The notes under the pieces: model-generated
What the model was told of the DNA's origin: nothing
Databases searched by the model: none
The model's input: only the letters and a program-made list of their open reading frames with translations
Shown here: one piece after another, positions 54,122 to 63,057 of the stretch
How positions within the stretch are numbered: the first letter of the stretch is position 1
Layout: the number at the start of each line of letters is the position of its first letter
From: Chloroflexota bacterium
GTDB lineage: Bacteria > Chloroflexota > Limnocylindria > Limnocylindrales > CSP1-4
Length of the DNA stretch: 64,000 bases
Assembly: GCA_021802825.1 (NCBI GenBank)
Contig: JAJZRG010000005.1
Location: 1-64,000 of the forward strand
Direction: 5' to 3'
Program-made: the position numbers and the translations under genes

Positions 54122-54153
54122 TCGGCGCGATGGTACGGGACCCGCGGGGCCCC

Positions 54154-54199
54154 GATTCGCCCTACACGCGCAACGGGATTCGCCCTACACGCGCGACGG
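54154..54199. repeat. 23-bp tandem duplication of the polX 3' end
   Basis: GATTCGCCCTACACGCGC at 54154 recurs at 54177 (period 23, one mismatch in the following CAACGG/GACGG). The second copy includes the TAG stop codon of polX, so the gene end has been duplicated just outside the reading frame. Confidence 0.85.
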
Positions 54200-56035
54200 C
54201 TTGGCGGCGACCCAGGCCAGGAGGTCCTCGAGAGACCTCGTGTTGACCGCGTGGCGTGGCTCGACCCACGCGCGCCGCGCCTGGTCCACGCCCCAGCGCA
54301 GGAAGTCGAGCTCCTCGATCCGGTGCGCGTCGGAGTCGATCGCCAGCAGACAGCCCGCCTCGACCGCCCGGCGAGCCCGCTCCGCCGACAGGTCCAGCCG
54401 TGGCGGCGAGGCGTTCACCTCGAGCGCCGTGCCCGTCTCGGCGGCGGCGGCGTAGACAGCGTCCCAGTCGAGGTCGAGCTCGTCCCGGCCGCCGATCATC
54501 CGCCCCGACGGGTGGGCGATCACGTCAACGTGGGGGCTGCGGATGGCGGTCAGCGTCCGGCGCGTCAGCTCCTCGCGCGTCTGCCGCCGGGCGACGTGGA
54601 CCGACGCCACCACGAGGTCGAAACGGGCGAGGAGCTCGTCGGGGTAGTCCAGCGTGGCGTCGGCGCGCACCTCGAGCTCACAGCCGTGGAGCAGTCGGAA
54701 GCCGGGGACCGCGCCCGGCGGGGTTGCCCCGGCGGCGTCCTCGGAGGCGAAGCGGGCGTTGAGCTCCGCGATGATCCCCCGCTGCTGCTCGACACGCTCG
54801 GGCTCGAGCCCCCTCGCGATGCCCAGGCTCTGCGTGTGGTCGGTCAGCACCTGGTAAGCGCGGCCGCGACGACGGGCCGCCTCCGCCATGACCTCGATGC
54901 TCTGGGTGCCGTCGCTCCAGTCGGAGTGCGAGTGGAGGTCGCCGCGGAGGTCGCCGAGGGTGATCAGCGACGGCAGCCGGCGCTCCCGGGCGGCCTGGAT
55001 CTCGCCGCGGTCCTCGCGCAGCTCGGGCGGCACGTACGCCAGGCCCAGGAACGCGTACACCGCAGCCTCGTCGGGGAACGTGCGCAGCTCGGCCGCGTCC
55101 CCGGCCAAGGGCTCGCCGTCGAGCCCCAGCCGCAGGAACCCCTTCTCCGACAGGCTCCAGCCCATGTCCCGCGCGATCCCCCGCAGCGCCACGTTGTGCG
55201 CCGCGGAGCCCGTGAAGTGGAGGAGGTACGTGCCCGCCTCGCCCGGCGGCATGACCATCAGGTCCACCTGCGTCCCGCCCGCGAGCACGGCCGCGGCCTT
55301 GGCGTGCCCCGCGCCCAGGACCCGGTCGATCGCCGGGAGCGAGGTGAACCGTGCGACCACGGCGTCCGCGTCGTCGGTCTCAACCAGCAGGTCCAGGTCG
55401 CCGACGCTGTCGCGCCGCCGCCGGAGCGAGCCCGCCTGCACGATCCGCCGGACGCCGGGCGCGTCGGCCAGCTGGGCCACCAGCCCGTCCGAGATGGCCT
55501 GCGCACGGTCGAGGTGCATCCGCTCGGAGCGGGCAGCGAGCCCGGCGATCCCCTCGAGGATCCGCTGCTCGGTGCTGGCCGAGACGCCCTTGAGACCGCG
55601 CAGCTGCCCCGCCTCGGCGGCTGCGCGCAGGCCTGCCACGTCCACGACGCCCAGGCCCTTCCACACCAGCGCCACCGTCTTGGGGCCGACGCCCGGGATC
55701 CGCAGCAGCTCCACCAGGGTCGCGGGCATCTCGGCCCGCAGCCGCTCGTGGAAGGCCATCCGCCCGGTGGTGGCGAGCTCGACGATCTTGTCCCCGATCG
55801 CGGCGCCCACGCCCGGGATCGGCCGGCGATCGCCCTTGGCATAGGCCTCGGCCACGGCGAATGGCGCCCGTTCGACCGCGTCGGCCGCGCGGTGGTAGGC
55901 GACGGTCTTGAACACGACCTCGCCCCGGACCTCGAGCAGGTCGCCGATCTCGTGGAAGACCCGCCCGAGCTCGGCGTTCGACGGCAGGCCGGAGGCGGCT
56001 TGCGTGGGCGGCTGGCGCGTGGCGTCGTCGGACAC
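54185..56035 (-). CDS. polX: DNA polymerase/3'-5' exonuclease PolX
   Basis: A 616-aa family X repair polymerase. It has HhH motifs ('IPGVGAAIGDKIVEL', 'IPGVGPKTVALVWKGLGV'), polymerase palm residues in 'GSLRRRRDSVGDLDLLVET' and 'VDLMVM', and a fingers/thumb region 'LHFTGSAAHNVALR'. The C-terminal PHP exonuclease domain starts 'LRGDLHSHSDWSDG' and contains 'TDHTQSLGIARGL' and 'AIDSDAHRIEELDFLRWGVDQARRAW'. It acts in gap filling during base-excision repair. GTG 56035 is chosen because TACCAT lies 7 nt upstream; the ATG at 56044 overlaps that hexamer. Confidence 0.95.
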   Translation of the reverse strand: MSDDATRQPPTQAASGLPSNAELGRVFHEIGDLLEVRGEVVFKTVAYHRAADAVERAPFAVAEAYAKGDRRPIPGVGAAIGDKIVELATTGRMAFHERLRAEMPATLVELLRIPGVGPKTVALVWKGLGVVDVAGLRAAAEAGQLRGLKGVSASTEQRILEGIAGLAARSERMHLDRAQAISDGLVAQLADAPGVRRIVQAGSLRRRRDSVGDLDLLVETDDADAVVARFTSLPAIDRVLGAGHAKAAAVLAGGTQVDLMVMPPGEAGTYLLHFTGSAAHNVALRGIARDMGWSLSEKGFLRLGLDGEPLAGDAAELRTFPDEAAVYAFLGLAYVPPELREDRGEIQAARERRLPSLITLGDLRGDLHSHSDWSDGTQSIEVMAEAARRRGRAYQVLTDHTQSLGIARGLEPERVEQQRGIIAELNARFASEDAAGATPPGAVPGFRLLHGCELEVRADATLDYPDELLARFDLVVASVHVARRQTREELTRRTLTAIRSPHVDVIAHPSGRMIGGRDELDLDWDAVYAAAAETGTALEVNASPPRLDLSAERARRAVEAGCLLAIDSDAHRIEELDFLRWGVDQARRAWVEPRHAVNTRSLEDLLAWVAAKPSRV

Positions 56036-56042
56036 GGGGACC

Positions 56043-56048
56043 ATGGTA
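56043..56048 (-). promoter_or_regulatory. -10-like element TACCAT of polX
   Basis: TACCAT followed by 7 nt and GTG 56035. The hexamer contains the alternative ATG, which argues against that codon being the start. Confidence 0.45.
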
Positions 56049-56080
56049 GGACGGAGCGCGCAACAGCCTGGGGGGTTGCC

Positions 56081-57577
56081 TCAGGCCGCGACGACGCGAT
56101 CCCGGCCGGCGCGCTTGGCGCGATACAGGGCGCGGTCGGCCTCGTCGATCACCTCGTCGAGCTCCATCTCGGGCCGGTGGGCCACGGCGACGCCCACCGA
56201 CACCGACACCTTCGCCACCCCGAGACGCCGCAGGTCGAGCTCGGCGACCGCGCGCCGGACGCGTTCCCCCACCTCGACCGCCACGCGCGGCCCCGGGTTC
56301 CGGAGCAGCACGACGAACTCCTCACCGCCGAACCTCGCCGGCACGTCGCCCTCGCGCACGGCGCCCGCGATCGCCTGCGCCACCTCGCGCAGCACGTGGT
56401 CGCCGACGGCATGGCCGTAGGTGTCGTTGAGCAGCTTGAAGCGGTCGATGTCCACCATCAGCACGCCGACGCGGTCGTCGGCCCGCCGCCGACGCGCCAG
56501 GAGGCCCAGGTACTCGTCGAAGTAGCGGCGGTTGGGCAGGCCCGTCAGCGCGTCGGTCGAGGCACGGGCCTCGGCGTCGCGGAGCGTGTAGAGCCGCGAC
56601 AGCGCCGCGGACGTCTCGGTCGCCGCCGCGGCCAGCAGTCGGCGGGCGCGGGGCGTCCAGGGCTCCCTGGTGCGCCGCGAGAGCACGATGGCCCCCTCCA
56701 CGCGGCCGTCAACGCGCAGCGGCGCGGCGACCACGTTCCGGAGCCCGTACTCGTCGCGCAGCCGGTCCGCGATCCGGTCGGCGATCCGCTGCTCGGCGCC
56801 GAGGCGGATCGGTGCAGCGTGGCCCGTCCCTGTTGCCAGGCGGACAGACGGTAGCGGTGCGCGCTCGGCAAGGGGCGCGGCCCGGGACGGCTCGCCACCC
56901 TCCACGCCGGCCGCCGCGAGCACTGGGTGTGGCAGGGCGAGGCCCAACGTGACCATCTCCGGGTCGCCGTCGAGGTCGGGCTCGATCGGCACGGCGGCAT
57001 ACCGGCGACCCTGCGCGGCGAGGATCGAGACCTCGGCGGCAGCGTCCTCGACGGCCGGGTCGTCCAGGGTCGAGAGGGGCAGGTACGTCCGTGACGCGGG
57101 TGCCCCGGCATGTGTGGGCGACAGCACGGCCTCCAGGTGCCGTGACTCGGGCCGCCGCCGCACGACGCTCACGTGGTCCGCTCCGGTGCCAGCGCCCAGC
57201 TCTTCAACGATCGCGGCCACGATCGCGTCGGGCGAGACGGATCGCGACAGCCCTCGCAGGATCCGCGCGAAGCTCTCGGCCTCGGTCTCCCGGGCGCCCT
57301 CCGCCAAGGCGGCGTCGTCGTTGTGGCGGGCGATGACAAGGCCTGCCAGGAGGAGCATCACGATGACGACGAGGTCGACCGGCTGTGGGGCCAGGAAGAG
57401 GCGGACGAGCTCGACGGCGGCGATAGCTGCGAGCAGCGAGGGGGCGGGTCGCCGGGACAGGGCCCGCAGGAACCTGCGCAGCCCACCCGTTGTATCGAGC
57501 TCTCCCCGTTCGCCCACCTTGGAAAGCAAGGATGGGGCCGCCTGTGGGTTGCCGCAAGCGCTCCCGGTGGTACCCAT
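56081..57577 (-). CDS. Membrane-anchored GAF-GGDEF diguanylate cyclase
   Basis: A 498-aa enzyme making cyclic di-GMP from two GTP. Two hydrophobic stretches near 46-85 ('LLAAIAAVELVRLFLA', 'LVVIVMLLLAGLVI') suggest a hairpin membrane anchor. A GAF-like domain spans about 95-325, interrupted by a Pro/Ala-rich insertion. The GGDEF domain (about 335-495) has 'DALTGLPNRRYFDEYL', 'MVDIDRFKLLNDTYGH' and active-site GGEEF in 'RFGGEEFVVLL'. The inhibitory I-site REGD lies 5 residues before it. ATG 57577. An open frame continues far upstream but only shadows the second cyclase. Confidence 0.9.
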   Translation of the reverse strand: MGTTGSACGNPQAAPSLLSKVGERGELDTTGGLRRFLRALSRRPAPSLLAAIAAVELVRLFLAPQPVDLVVIVMLLLAGLVIARHNDDAALAEGARETEAESFARILRGLSRSVSPDAIVAAIVEELGAGTGADHVSVVRRRPESRHLEAVLSPTHAGAPASRTYLPLSTLDDPAVEDAAAEVSILAAQGRRYAAVPIEPDLDGDPEMVTLGLALPHPVLAAAGVEGGEPSRAAPLAERAPLPSVRLATGTGHAAPIRLGAEQRIADRIADRLRDEYGLRNVVAAPLRVDGRVEGAIVLSRRTREPWTPRARRLLAAAATETSAALSRLYTLRDAEARASTDALTGLPNRRYFDEYLGLLARRRRADDRVGVLMVDIDRFKLLNDTYGHAVGDHVLREVAQAIAGAVREGDVPARFGGEEFVVLLRNPGPRVAVEVGERVRRAVAELDLRRLGVAKVSVSVGVAVAHRPEMELDEVIDEADRALYRAKRAGRDRVVAA

Positions 57578-57590
57578 GGTGATGGGGCCA

Positions 57591-57606
57591 CAGTACTTTC
57601 GTACTG
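57591..57606. repeat. CAGTAC-GAAA-GTACTG hairpin between the cyclase genes
   Basis: On the minus (coding) strand, CAGTAC-GAAA-GTACTG forms a 6-bp stem capped by a GNRA-type tetraloop. It fits within the 31-nt gap between the two cyclase genes and leaves only 13 nt before the downstream ATG. Confidence 0.75.
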
Positions 57607-57608
57607 GG

Positions 57609-59486
57609 TCAAACCACTCCCGACCCGCCCCCATCGCCAACGAGCGCCTGCAGCGGGGCGATGCCGGGCCGCCCGGAGAGCGCATGGATCGCCGGCTCCG
57701 CCAGCACGTCCGCGATCCGCCTGCCGAGCAGCCCGACGCGCACGGTGCTGCCACCCTCGGCCTTCGCCGCATAGAGCCCCGCGTCGGCCGCCGCGATGAG
57801 CTCGGTCGCAGTCTTCCCGCCCGCCGGGTAGGTGGCGATCCCGATCGACGTGCCCACCGGGAGCAGCGTCCGGCCGTCGGTGCTGAAGGGATGGTCCTGG
57901 AAGGCCGCCAGGACGCGTTCGGCCGCAGCTGCGGCGTCGTGCGCCGTGGTCTCCGGGAGGATGAGGGCGAACTCGTCGCCACCGTATCTGGCCGCCACAT
58001 CCGACGCCCGCAGCGTGGCTCGGATGGTCTCGGCCACGTAGACGAGGACCCGGTCGCCGAAGACGTGACCCAGGGTGTCGTTGACGAGCTTGAAGTCGTC
58101 GAGGTCGAGCATGACGACCGACACTGGCCGGCGCATCCGGACCGCCCGCACGACCTCCTCGGACAGCCGCTCGTGGAGGTAGCGGTGGTTGAAGAACCCG
58201 GTGAGCGGGTCCCGGTCGGCCAGGTTTCGGGCCGCCTCGTAGACGCGCGCGTTCTCGAGAGCCATCGCGCCCTCGTGGGCCATCGTGCGCGCCAGGGTGA
58301 TGCGCCCGGGCTCATCGGTTGGGCGGCCCGACGACGTGATCTCGGCGATGCCGATCGCCTCGCCCTTGGCGACCAGGGGCAGCATGATGAGCCCGCCCTT
58401 CCCCTCGCGCCGCAGCTGGGCCACCTCGGCCTGGTCGGCGTCCGGGTCGTCGACGTCCACCATGGCGATGACGCCCTCGGTCAGGACTCGGGCCGTGAGG
58501 GGATAGTCGGCAAGCGAGTAGAAATCGTCGAAGGATGGCCGGCACTCCAGCGGGTAGCCGCCGAGGGTCCGGAGCCGGTTCCCGGCGCGGTCCCAGTCGC
58601 TGATCTGCACGTGTTCGGCGCCCATTGCCTGGGCGAGGTGCCCGGCCATCAGTGCGGCGACGTCCTTGGGGTCGAGCGAGCGGGACAGCCCCGAGCTCAT
58701 GTCCAGCAGCTGGCGCAGCTCCGCGGCAAGGCGCCGGGTCTCCGCCAGGTGCGCAGCCCCGGCAAAGGCGGTGGCGGCCTGGTCGGCGAGGATCATCAGG
58801 AGGCGCAGGTCGTCGTCGTTGAAGGCGTGCAGGCCCAGCTTGGACAGCGTGATCACGCCCAGCAGCCGATCGTCGTGGCGCATCGGGACCACGAGCATCG
58901 ACTCGTCCACGTCGTCGGTTCCCGGGATGGTCATCCCGCGCGGGTCCCGGCGCGCGTCGTCCACGCGCAGCGGCGTGCCGTTGCGGGCGACCCATCCGGT
59001 GAACCCCGCGCCGACCGTCGTGCGCAGGATCTCGACGTCCACCTTCTCGTAGGCACCGAAGCGGCCCTCGAAGGCCACCGGAACCAGGTCCTCGCCGTCG
59101 AGCAGGTACGCGCGGGCGTTGTGGTACGGGATGACGCGCCGGATCTCCTCGACGACCGCGAGGCCCACGTCGCCGGGCTCGACCCCCACGCTCATCCGCC
59201 GCGCGGCCTGGCCGAGCACCTGCAGCTGCGCCTCGAGGTGCGACTCCTTCCCGCGGGCGTGGCCGATCAGCGAGCCTGTCGTGAGCAGCGTGCCGCCGAT
59301 GGTGAGGTCCAGCACCACGGCGATCTCGCCCGGGTTCTCCGGCCCACCCGTGATGAACCACGCGACGAGGCCGAGGATGAGCGTGACCACGCCGCCCACC
59401 AGCGCCAGCGCGTGGATGCGCGGCTGGTTGAGCCGCACCTGGCGGGCGGCCATGGCGAGCGCTGGGGAGCGAGCGGGGCGCTTCAC
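57609..59486 (-). CDS. Membrane-anchored double-GAF GGDEF diguanylate cyclase
   Basis: A 625-aa cyclic di-GMP synthase. Two membrane helices (about 26-46 and 55-75) are followed by GAF1 (about 100-250) and GAF2 (about 265-440). The GGDEF domain (about 445-605) contains 'DPLTGFFNHRYLHERL', 'MLDLDDFKLVNDTLGH', 'YGGDEFALIL' and an I-site RASD 5 residues upstream of GGDEF. The GTG at 59486 is supported by CACGAT 6 nt upstream; a GTG at 59588 and an ATG at 59453 are alternatives. It is followed after 31 nt by another diguanylate cyclase. Confidence 0.9.
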   Translation of the reverse strand: MKRPARSPALAMAARQVRLNQPRIHALALVGGVVTLILGLVAWFITGGPENPGEIAVVLDLTIGGTLLTTGSLIGHARGKESHLEAQLQVLGQAARRMSVGVEPGDVGLAVVEEIRRVIPYHNARAYLLDGEDLVPVAFEGRFGAYEKVDVEILRTTVGAGFTGWVARNGTPLRVDDARRDPRGMTIPGTDDVDESMLVVPMRHDDRLLGVITLSKLGLHAFNDDDLRLLMILADQAATAFAGAAHLAETRRLAAELRQLLDMSSGLSRSLDPKDVAALMAGHLAQAMGAEHVQISDWDRAGNRLRTLGGYPLECRPSFDDFYSLADYPLTARVLTEGVIAMVDVDDPDADQAEVAQLRREGKGGLIMLPLVAKGEAIGIAEITSSGRPTDEPGRITLARTMAHEGAMALENARVYEAARNLADRDPLTGFFNHRYLHERLSEEVVRAVRMRRPVSVVMLDLDDFKLVNDTLGHVFGDRVLVYVAETIRATLRASDVAARYGGDEFALILPETTAHDAAAAAERVLAAFQDHPFSTDGRTLLPVGTSIGIATYPAGGKTATELIAAADAGLYAAKAEGGSTVRVGLLGRRIADVLAEPAIHALSGRPGIAPLQALVGDGGGSGVV

Positions 59487-59690
59487 CTGCGGATCGTGCC
59501 ACTGCCCGTGGCGTGGCGGCACCAACCGAAGGTACCGGTCGAGTTGCCGCGGTCGGCGGGTCAGCGGGGTTCGCTCTCCCGCTGGCACGACAGCACGACC
59601 GACCAGGGTCAGGGCGCGATCACGTTCCCTCGGACGCTACCTAGACCGAGGTCGGGCGAGTCGTCGACGCACTGCCTAGGCGATCCGCCG

Positions 59691-60272
59691 CTAGGCCCCG
59701 TGATAGCCGAACGCTGCGGACTCGGGACGCGCCAGCCAGTCCGAGAGTGTCCCCGCCGCCGCGTCCTTGGCAGATGTCTGCGCGTCGCCCGGCACCACGG
59801 GCCACGAGATCGCCAGCATCGGGTCGTTCCAGCGGATCCCTGCCTCGCAGGCCGCGTTGTACGTCGCGGTGCAGAAGTACTCGACTTCTGTAACGTCGGA
59901 CAACGCGCAGAAGCCGCGCGCAAACGTGGCTGGCGCCCAGAACAGGAGCGGCTCGTCGGCGGATCCCTCCACCGCGACGTGCTGCCCCAGCGTCGGCGAG
60001 CCGGGTCGGATGTCCACGGCGACCATGAACGCCCGCCCGCTCACGACCCGCATGAGCTTGCCCTGCGGCGGGTCCCACTGGAAGTGCAGCCCGCGGATGA
60101 CGCCCCGGGAGGAGCGCGACTGGTTGACCTGGGCGAACCGGGCCGGCAGGCCCAGCGGCTCGAATGTGTCAGTGCGCAGGATCTCGGCGAACCAGCCGCG
60201 CTCGTCGGGGAACAGCCGCGGCCGGACGATGAGGACCTCGGGGATGGACGTGGGCTCGACAGTGAACGGCAC
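59691..60272 (-). CDS. rfbC: dTDP-4-dehydrorhamnose 3,5-epimerase
   Basis: A 193-aa cupin enzyme of dTDP-L-rhamnose synthesis. 'DERGWFAEI', 'VNQSRSSRGVIRGLHFQWDPPQGKLMRVVSG' with the catalytic His, 'VAVDIRPGSPTLGQ' and 'PATFARGFCALSDVTEVEYFCTATYN' are the diagnostic segments. The GTG start is 2 nt from the fabG stop, so it is translated with the fatty-acid genes. The other rhamnose genes (rfbA, rfbB, rfbD) are not in the window. Confidence 0.93.
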   Translation of the reverse strand: MPFTVEPTSIPEVLIVRPRLFPDERGWFAEILRTDTFEPLGLPARFAQVNQSRSSRGVIRGLHFQWDPPQGKLMRVVSGRAFMVAVDIRPGSPTLGQHVAVEGSADEPLLFWAPATFARGFCALSDVTEVEYFCTATYNAACEAGIRWNDPMLAISWPVVPGDAQTSAKDAAAGTLSDWLARPESAAFGYHGA

Positions 60273-60274
60273 GG

Positions 60275-61024
60275 CTACATCATCACCAGGCCGCCATCCA
60301 CAGCGAGCACCTGGCCCGTGATGTAGGCGGCCTCGTCGGATGCGAGGAACGCCACGGCGTTGGCGATCTCCTCGGTGGTCCCGAAGCGACCCAGCGGCGT
60401 GCGGGCCGTGATCTCGTCCTTGAGCGCGTCGGGAAGGTCCTGGGTGAGCTCTGTGAGCACGAAGCCCGGCGCGACGGCATTGACGGTAATCCCGCGCGAC
60501 GCGAGTTCGCGGGCCGCGGCCTTGGTGAGGCCGATCAGCCCGGCTTTGGCGGACGAGTAGTTCGCCTGACCCGTCTGGCCGGCCTGGCCCGAGACGCTGG
60601 TGATGTTGATGATCCGCCCGCCGCGCGCCTTGAGCATCGGCCGGGTGACCGCCTTGAGCGCGTAGAAGGCACCGAACAGGTTGGTCTCGAGCACCTCGGA
60701 CCACTCGTCGGGGGCCATCCGCATGATCAGGTTGTCGCGGGTGATCCCGGCGTTGTTGACCAGGATGTCGATCTTCCCGAACTCGCCGAGGACCTGCTTC
60801 ACGAGTGCGTCGGCACCCTCGGCCGAGCGCGCGTCGGCCTGGATCGCGAGCGCGCGGCGGCCCTTCGCCTGGACGTCGCCGGCGGTCGCCTGGGCCGCGG
60901 CCGCGTTGCCCTTGTAGCTGAATGCCACGTCGGCGCCCTGGGTCGCGAGGCGGAGCACGATCGCCCGGCCGATGCCCCGGGATCCGCCCGTCACGAGCGC
61001 GGTCCTGCCGGTCAGGTCGATCAT
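60275..61024 (-). CDS. fabG: 3-oxoacyl-[ACP] reductase
   Basis: A 249-aa short-chain dehydrogenase reducing 3-oxoacyl-ACP in the elongation cycle. The NADPH site is 'TGGSRGIGRA' (12-21), the catalytic residues are S143, Y156 and K160 ('YSSAK'), and 'NNAG' follows at 90-93. 'NEGITRDNLIMRM' in typical FabG is matched by 'NAGITRDNLIMRM'. The C-terminus 'ITGQVLAVDGGLVM' is as expected. It follows fabH by 108 nt. Confidence 0.95.
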   Translation of the reverse strand: MIDLTGRTALVTGGSRGIGRAIVLRLATQGADVAFSYKGNAAAAQATAGDVQAKGRRALAIQADARSAEGADALVKQVLGEFGKIDILVNNAGITRDNLIMRMAPDEWSEVLETNLFGAFYALKAVTRPMLKARGGRIINITSVSGQAGQTGQANYSSAKAGLIGLTKAAARELASRGITVNAVAPGFVLTELTQDLPDALKDEITARTPLGRFGTTEEIANAVAFLASDEAAYITGQVLAVDGGLVMM

Positions 61025-61132
61025 TGGGGTGGGTCCTCCTCGGGCTGGGTGGGCGTCGTGTCGGCCAGGGTGGCGGCTGCCGCGGTCGGTGGGTCGGTGG
61101 AGCTGGCGGTGCCCGCGCCGCGGGTCGACGCG

Positions 61133-62332
61133 TCAGCGCACCGATTGTGCCGGATGCGCCGGCTCGCCCGGGGCGACGTCGGAGAGGTCGAGGGCCACGG
61201 GCAGCGGCCGCGCCAAGATCTCAGCGAGGGCGGGCGGGATCGGGTCCACCGAATCCCAGTCCACGGGCTGGCGGACGTGGATGTCCTCGGGGCTCACCGA
61301 CGCCTCCCCGATCGGGCCGCGCGCCGGGTCCGCGGTCCACTCGAGGGCGACGGCGCCTGACGTGAACCCGGCTCCGAACGCGATGAACACCAGCTTGTCG
61401 CCGGGCTTGACGCGCCCGGAGTTGACGGCCTCCGCGAGGGCGATCGGCACCGAGGCCGCCGAGGTGTTGCCGTAGCGATCCACGTTGACGAAGAAGCGGT
61501 CCATCGGTAGGTCGAGCCCCTTGGCCACGGCCTCGATGATCCGGATGTTCGCCTGGTGCGGGATGATCAGGTCCACGTCGCCCGGGGTCCAGCCCGCCTT
61601 GGCCACGGCCGCGAGGCCCGTCGAGGCGAGCGTCCGGGTGGCGAAGCGGTACGTTTCCTTGCCCTCCATCCGGATCTTGTGCTGGCCCTGGCTGATCGTC
61701 TCGAACGACGACGGGGCCTTCGAGCCCCCGGCCGGCAGCCAGATCATGTAGGCGCCCTGGGGGTCGGTGGTGAGCTCGATGCCGACGGGCGCCGTGGGCT
61801 CGTCGCTCCCGGACAACACCACAGCGCCCGCGCCGTCGCCGAACAGGATGCACGTGCCGCGGTCGCGGTAGTCGAGGAACCGGGTCAGCAGCTCGGTGCC
61901 GATGACGAGCACGTGCCGAGCCATGCCCGAGGCGATGTAGGCCGAGGCCGTGGCGTAGCCGTACACGAACCCGGAGCACGCGGCGGCGACGTCGAATGCG
62001 GCGGCGCGCGTGTTGCCGATCGCCTCTTTGACCAGAGCCGCCGTCGAGGGCATCCAGTAGTCCGGGCTGAGGGTCGCGACGACGATCACGTCGATGTCGT
62101 CGGGGTCGAGCCCGGCCGTGCGGATGGCGCGCAGCCCGGCAACCGCGCCCATCGAGGCGCTCGTCTCATGGGCAGCGGCGACCCGGCGCTCGCGGATGCC
62201 GGTGCGGCTGACGATCCACTCGTCCGAGGTGTCGACCATGCGCTCGAGGTCGGCGTTGGTGAGCACCTGTGCTGGTGCATAGCGGCCCCAGCCGGTGATG
62301 CGGACCGAGCGGGGGGACGCGACGGGGGTCAT
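61133..62332 (-). CDS. fabH: 3-oxoacyl-[ACP] synthase III with C-terminal extension
   Basis: A 399-aa enzyme that starts fatty acid synthesis by condensing acyl-CoA with malonyl-ACP. The catalytic triad is C119 (AACSGF), H259 (PHQAN) and N289 (GNTSA). The family normally ends near the strand 'GAVALEWT' (about 325-332). Here a further 67 residues follow, with 'PEDIHVRQPVDWDSVDPIPPALAEILARPLP', an extension I do not recognise. The ATG overlaps the accB stop by 4 nt. Confidence 0.94.
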   Translation of the reverse strand: MTPVASPRSVRITGWGRYAPAQVLTNADLERMVDTSDEWIVSRTGIRERRVAAAHETSASMGAVAGLRAIRTAGLDPDDIDVIVVATLSPDYWMPSTAALVKEAIGNTRAAAFDVAAACSGFVYGYATASAYIASGMARHVLVIGTELLTRFLDYRDRGTCILFGDGAGAVVLSGSDEPTAPVGIELTTDPQGAYMIWLPAGGSKAPSSFETISQGQHKIRMEGKETYRFATRTLASTGLAAVAKAGWTPGDVDLIIPHQANIRIIEAVAKGLDLPMDRFFVNVDRYGNTSAASVPIALAEAVNSGRVKPGDKLVFIAFGAGFTSGAVALEWTADPARGPIGEASVSPEDIHVRQPVDWDSVDPIPPALAEILARPLPVALDLSDVAPGEPAHPAQSVR

Positions 62333-63057
62333 GCGGGCTCAACCTCGATCAGCGGTGACTTGGCCTTCACGAGCTGGCCGTTGTCGGCGCAGATGCGCAC
62401 CACCTTGCCGGCAAGGTCGCTCTTGATCTCGTTGAACAGCTTCATCGCCTCGATCAGGCCGATGATCTGGCCCACCGAGACGTGGTCGCCGACGGACACG
62501 TACGGCGTGGCGCCCGGCGACGGGGCGCCGTAGAAGATTCCGGTGAGCGGCGCCTTGACAGACGGCCGGACCGGGGGCGCGACCGGCGATGCCACCGGGG
62601 GGCTCGTCAGGGCGACTGGCGAGCCCGCCGCCGTGCCGCCATCCGCGGGCGCCACAAGCCCAGGCGCCGCCACGACCCGCTCGACCGCGGCCGGCGAGCG
62701 GACAATGATCGTGGTCTCGCCGGCGCTCACCTCGAGCTCGGCGAGCTCGTTCCGCTCCAGGATGGCCGCCAGGCGGTCCACGAGGCTCAGCAGCGCGGCG
62801 TCGCCGGCATCGCTCGGGGCGGGCGCGCCCGGCGCCTCGCCCTGGCTCGACATCAGGTCGCCGTCGCGGGGCCGCGAGCGGCCGCCCGCCGTGGACGTCG
62901 AGGGGGCCGGCCGGGACGGGTCGCCGGGGCCGACGGGGACCGCGTCGGCGAGGCGCCCCTTGCGGTCCTCGCCGTCCGTGGTCTTGGCGGGGGCGGGATC
63001 GGCGTGGGGCGGCGCGCCGGGGTCGGTGCCACCCGGGAGGGCGCGCTCGTCGCTCAT
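62329..63057 (-). CDS. accB: Biotin carboxyl carrier protein of acetyl-CoA carboxylase
   Basis: A 242-aa carrier protein. Residues 1-70 are a Pro/Gly/Asp-rich extension, after which 'LLSLVDRLAAILERNELAELEVS' forms the AccB N-terminal helix region. A Pro/Val/Ala linker leads to the biotinyl domain starting 'VKAPLTGIFYGAPSPGATPYVSVGDHV'. The biotin site is E203-A-M-K206-L-F, where most proteins have LMN. The ATG overlaps the fabF stop by 4 nt. The first 68 residues, preceding a second Met, may not all be translated. Confidence 0.92.
   Translation of the reverse strand: MSDERALPGGTDPGAPPHADPAPAKTTDGEDRKGRLADAVPVGPGDPSRPAPSTSTAGGRSRPRDGDLMSSQGEAPGAPAPSDAGDAALLSLVDRLAAILERNELAELEVSAGETTIIVRSPAAVERVVAAPGLVAPADGGTAAGSPVALTSPPVASPVAPPVRPSVKAPLTGIFYGAPSPGATPYVSVGDHVSVGQIIGLIEAMKLFNEIKSDLAGKVVRICADNGQLVKAKSPLIEVEPA

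Noticed and set aside
53405..56854. An 1149-aa plus-strand open frame over the membrane protein, polX and cyclase genes.
   Set aside because: It is arginine/glycine-rich, has no domain, and runs antisense to three well-supported genes. Long antisense frames are expected at this GC content.
56081..58315. One 744-aa protein joining both cyclase regions.
   Set aside because: The upstream third is the antisense or out-of-frame shadow of the second cyclase; the true gene starts at ATG 57577.
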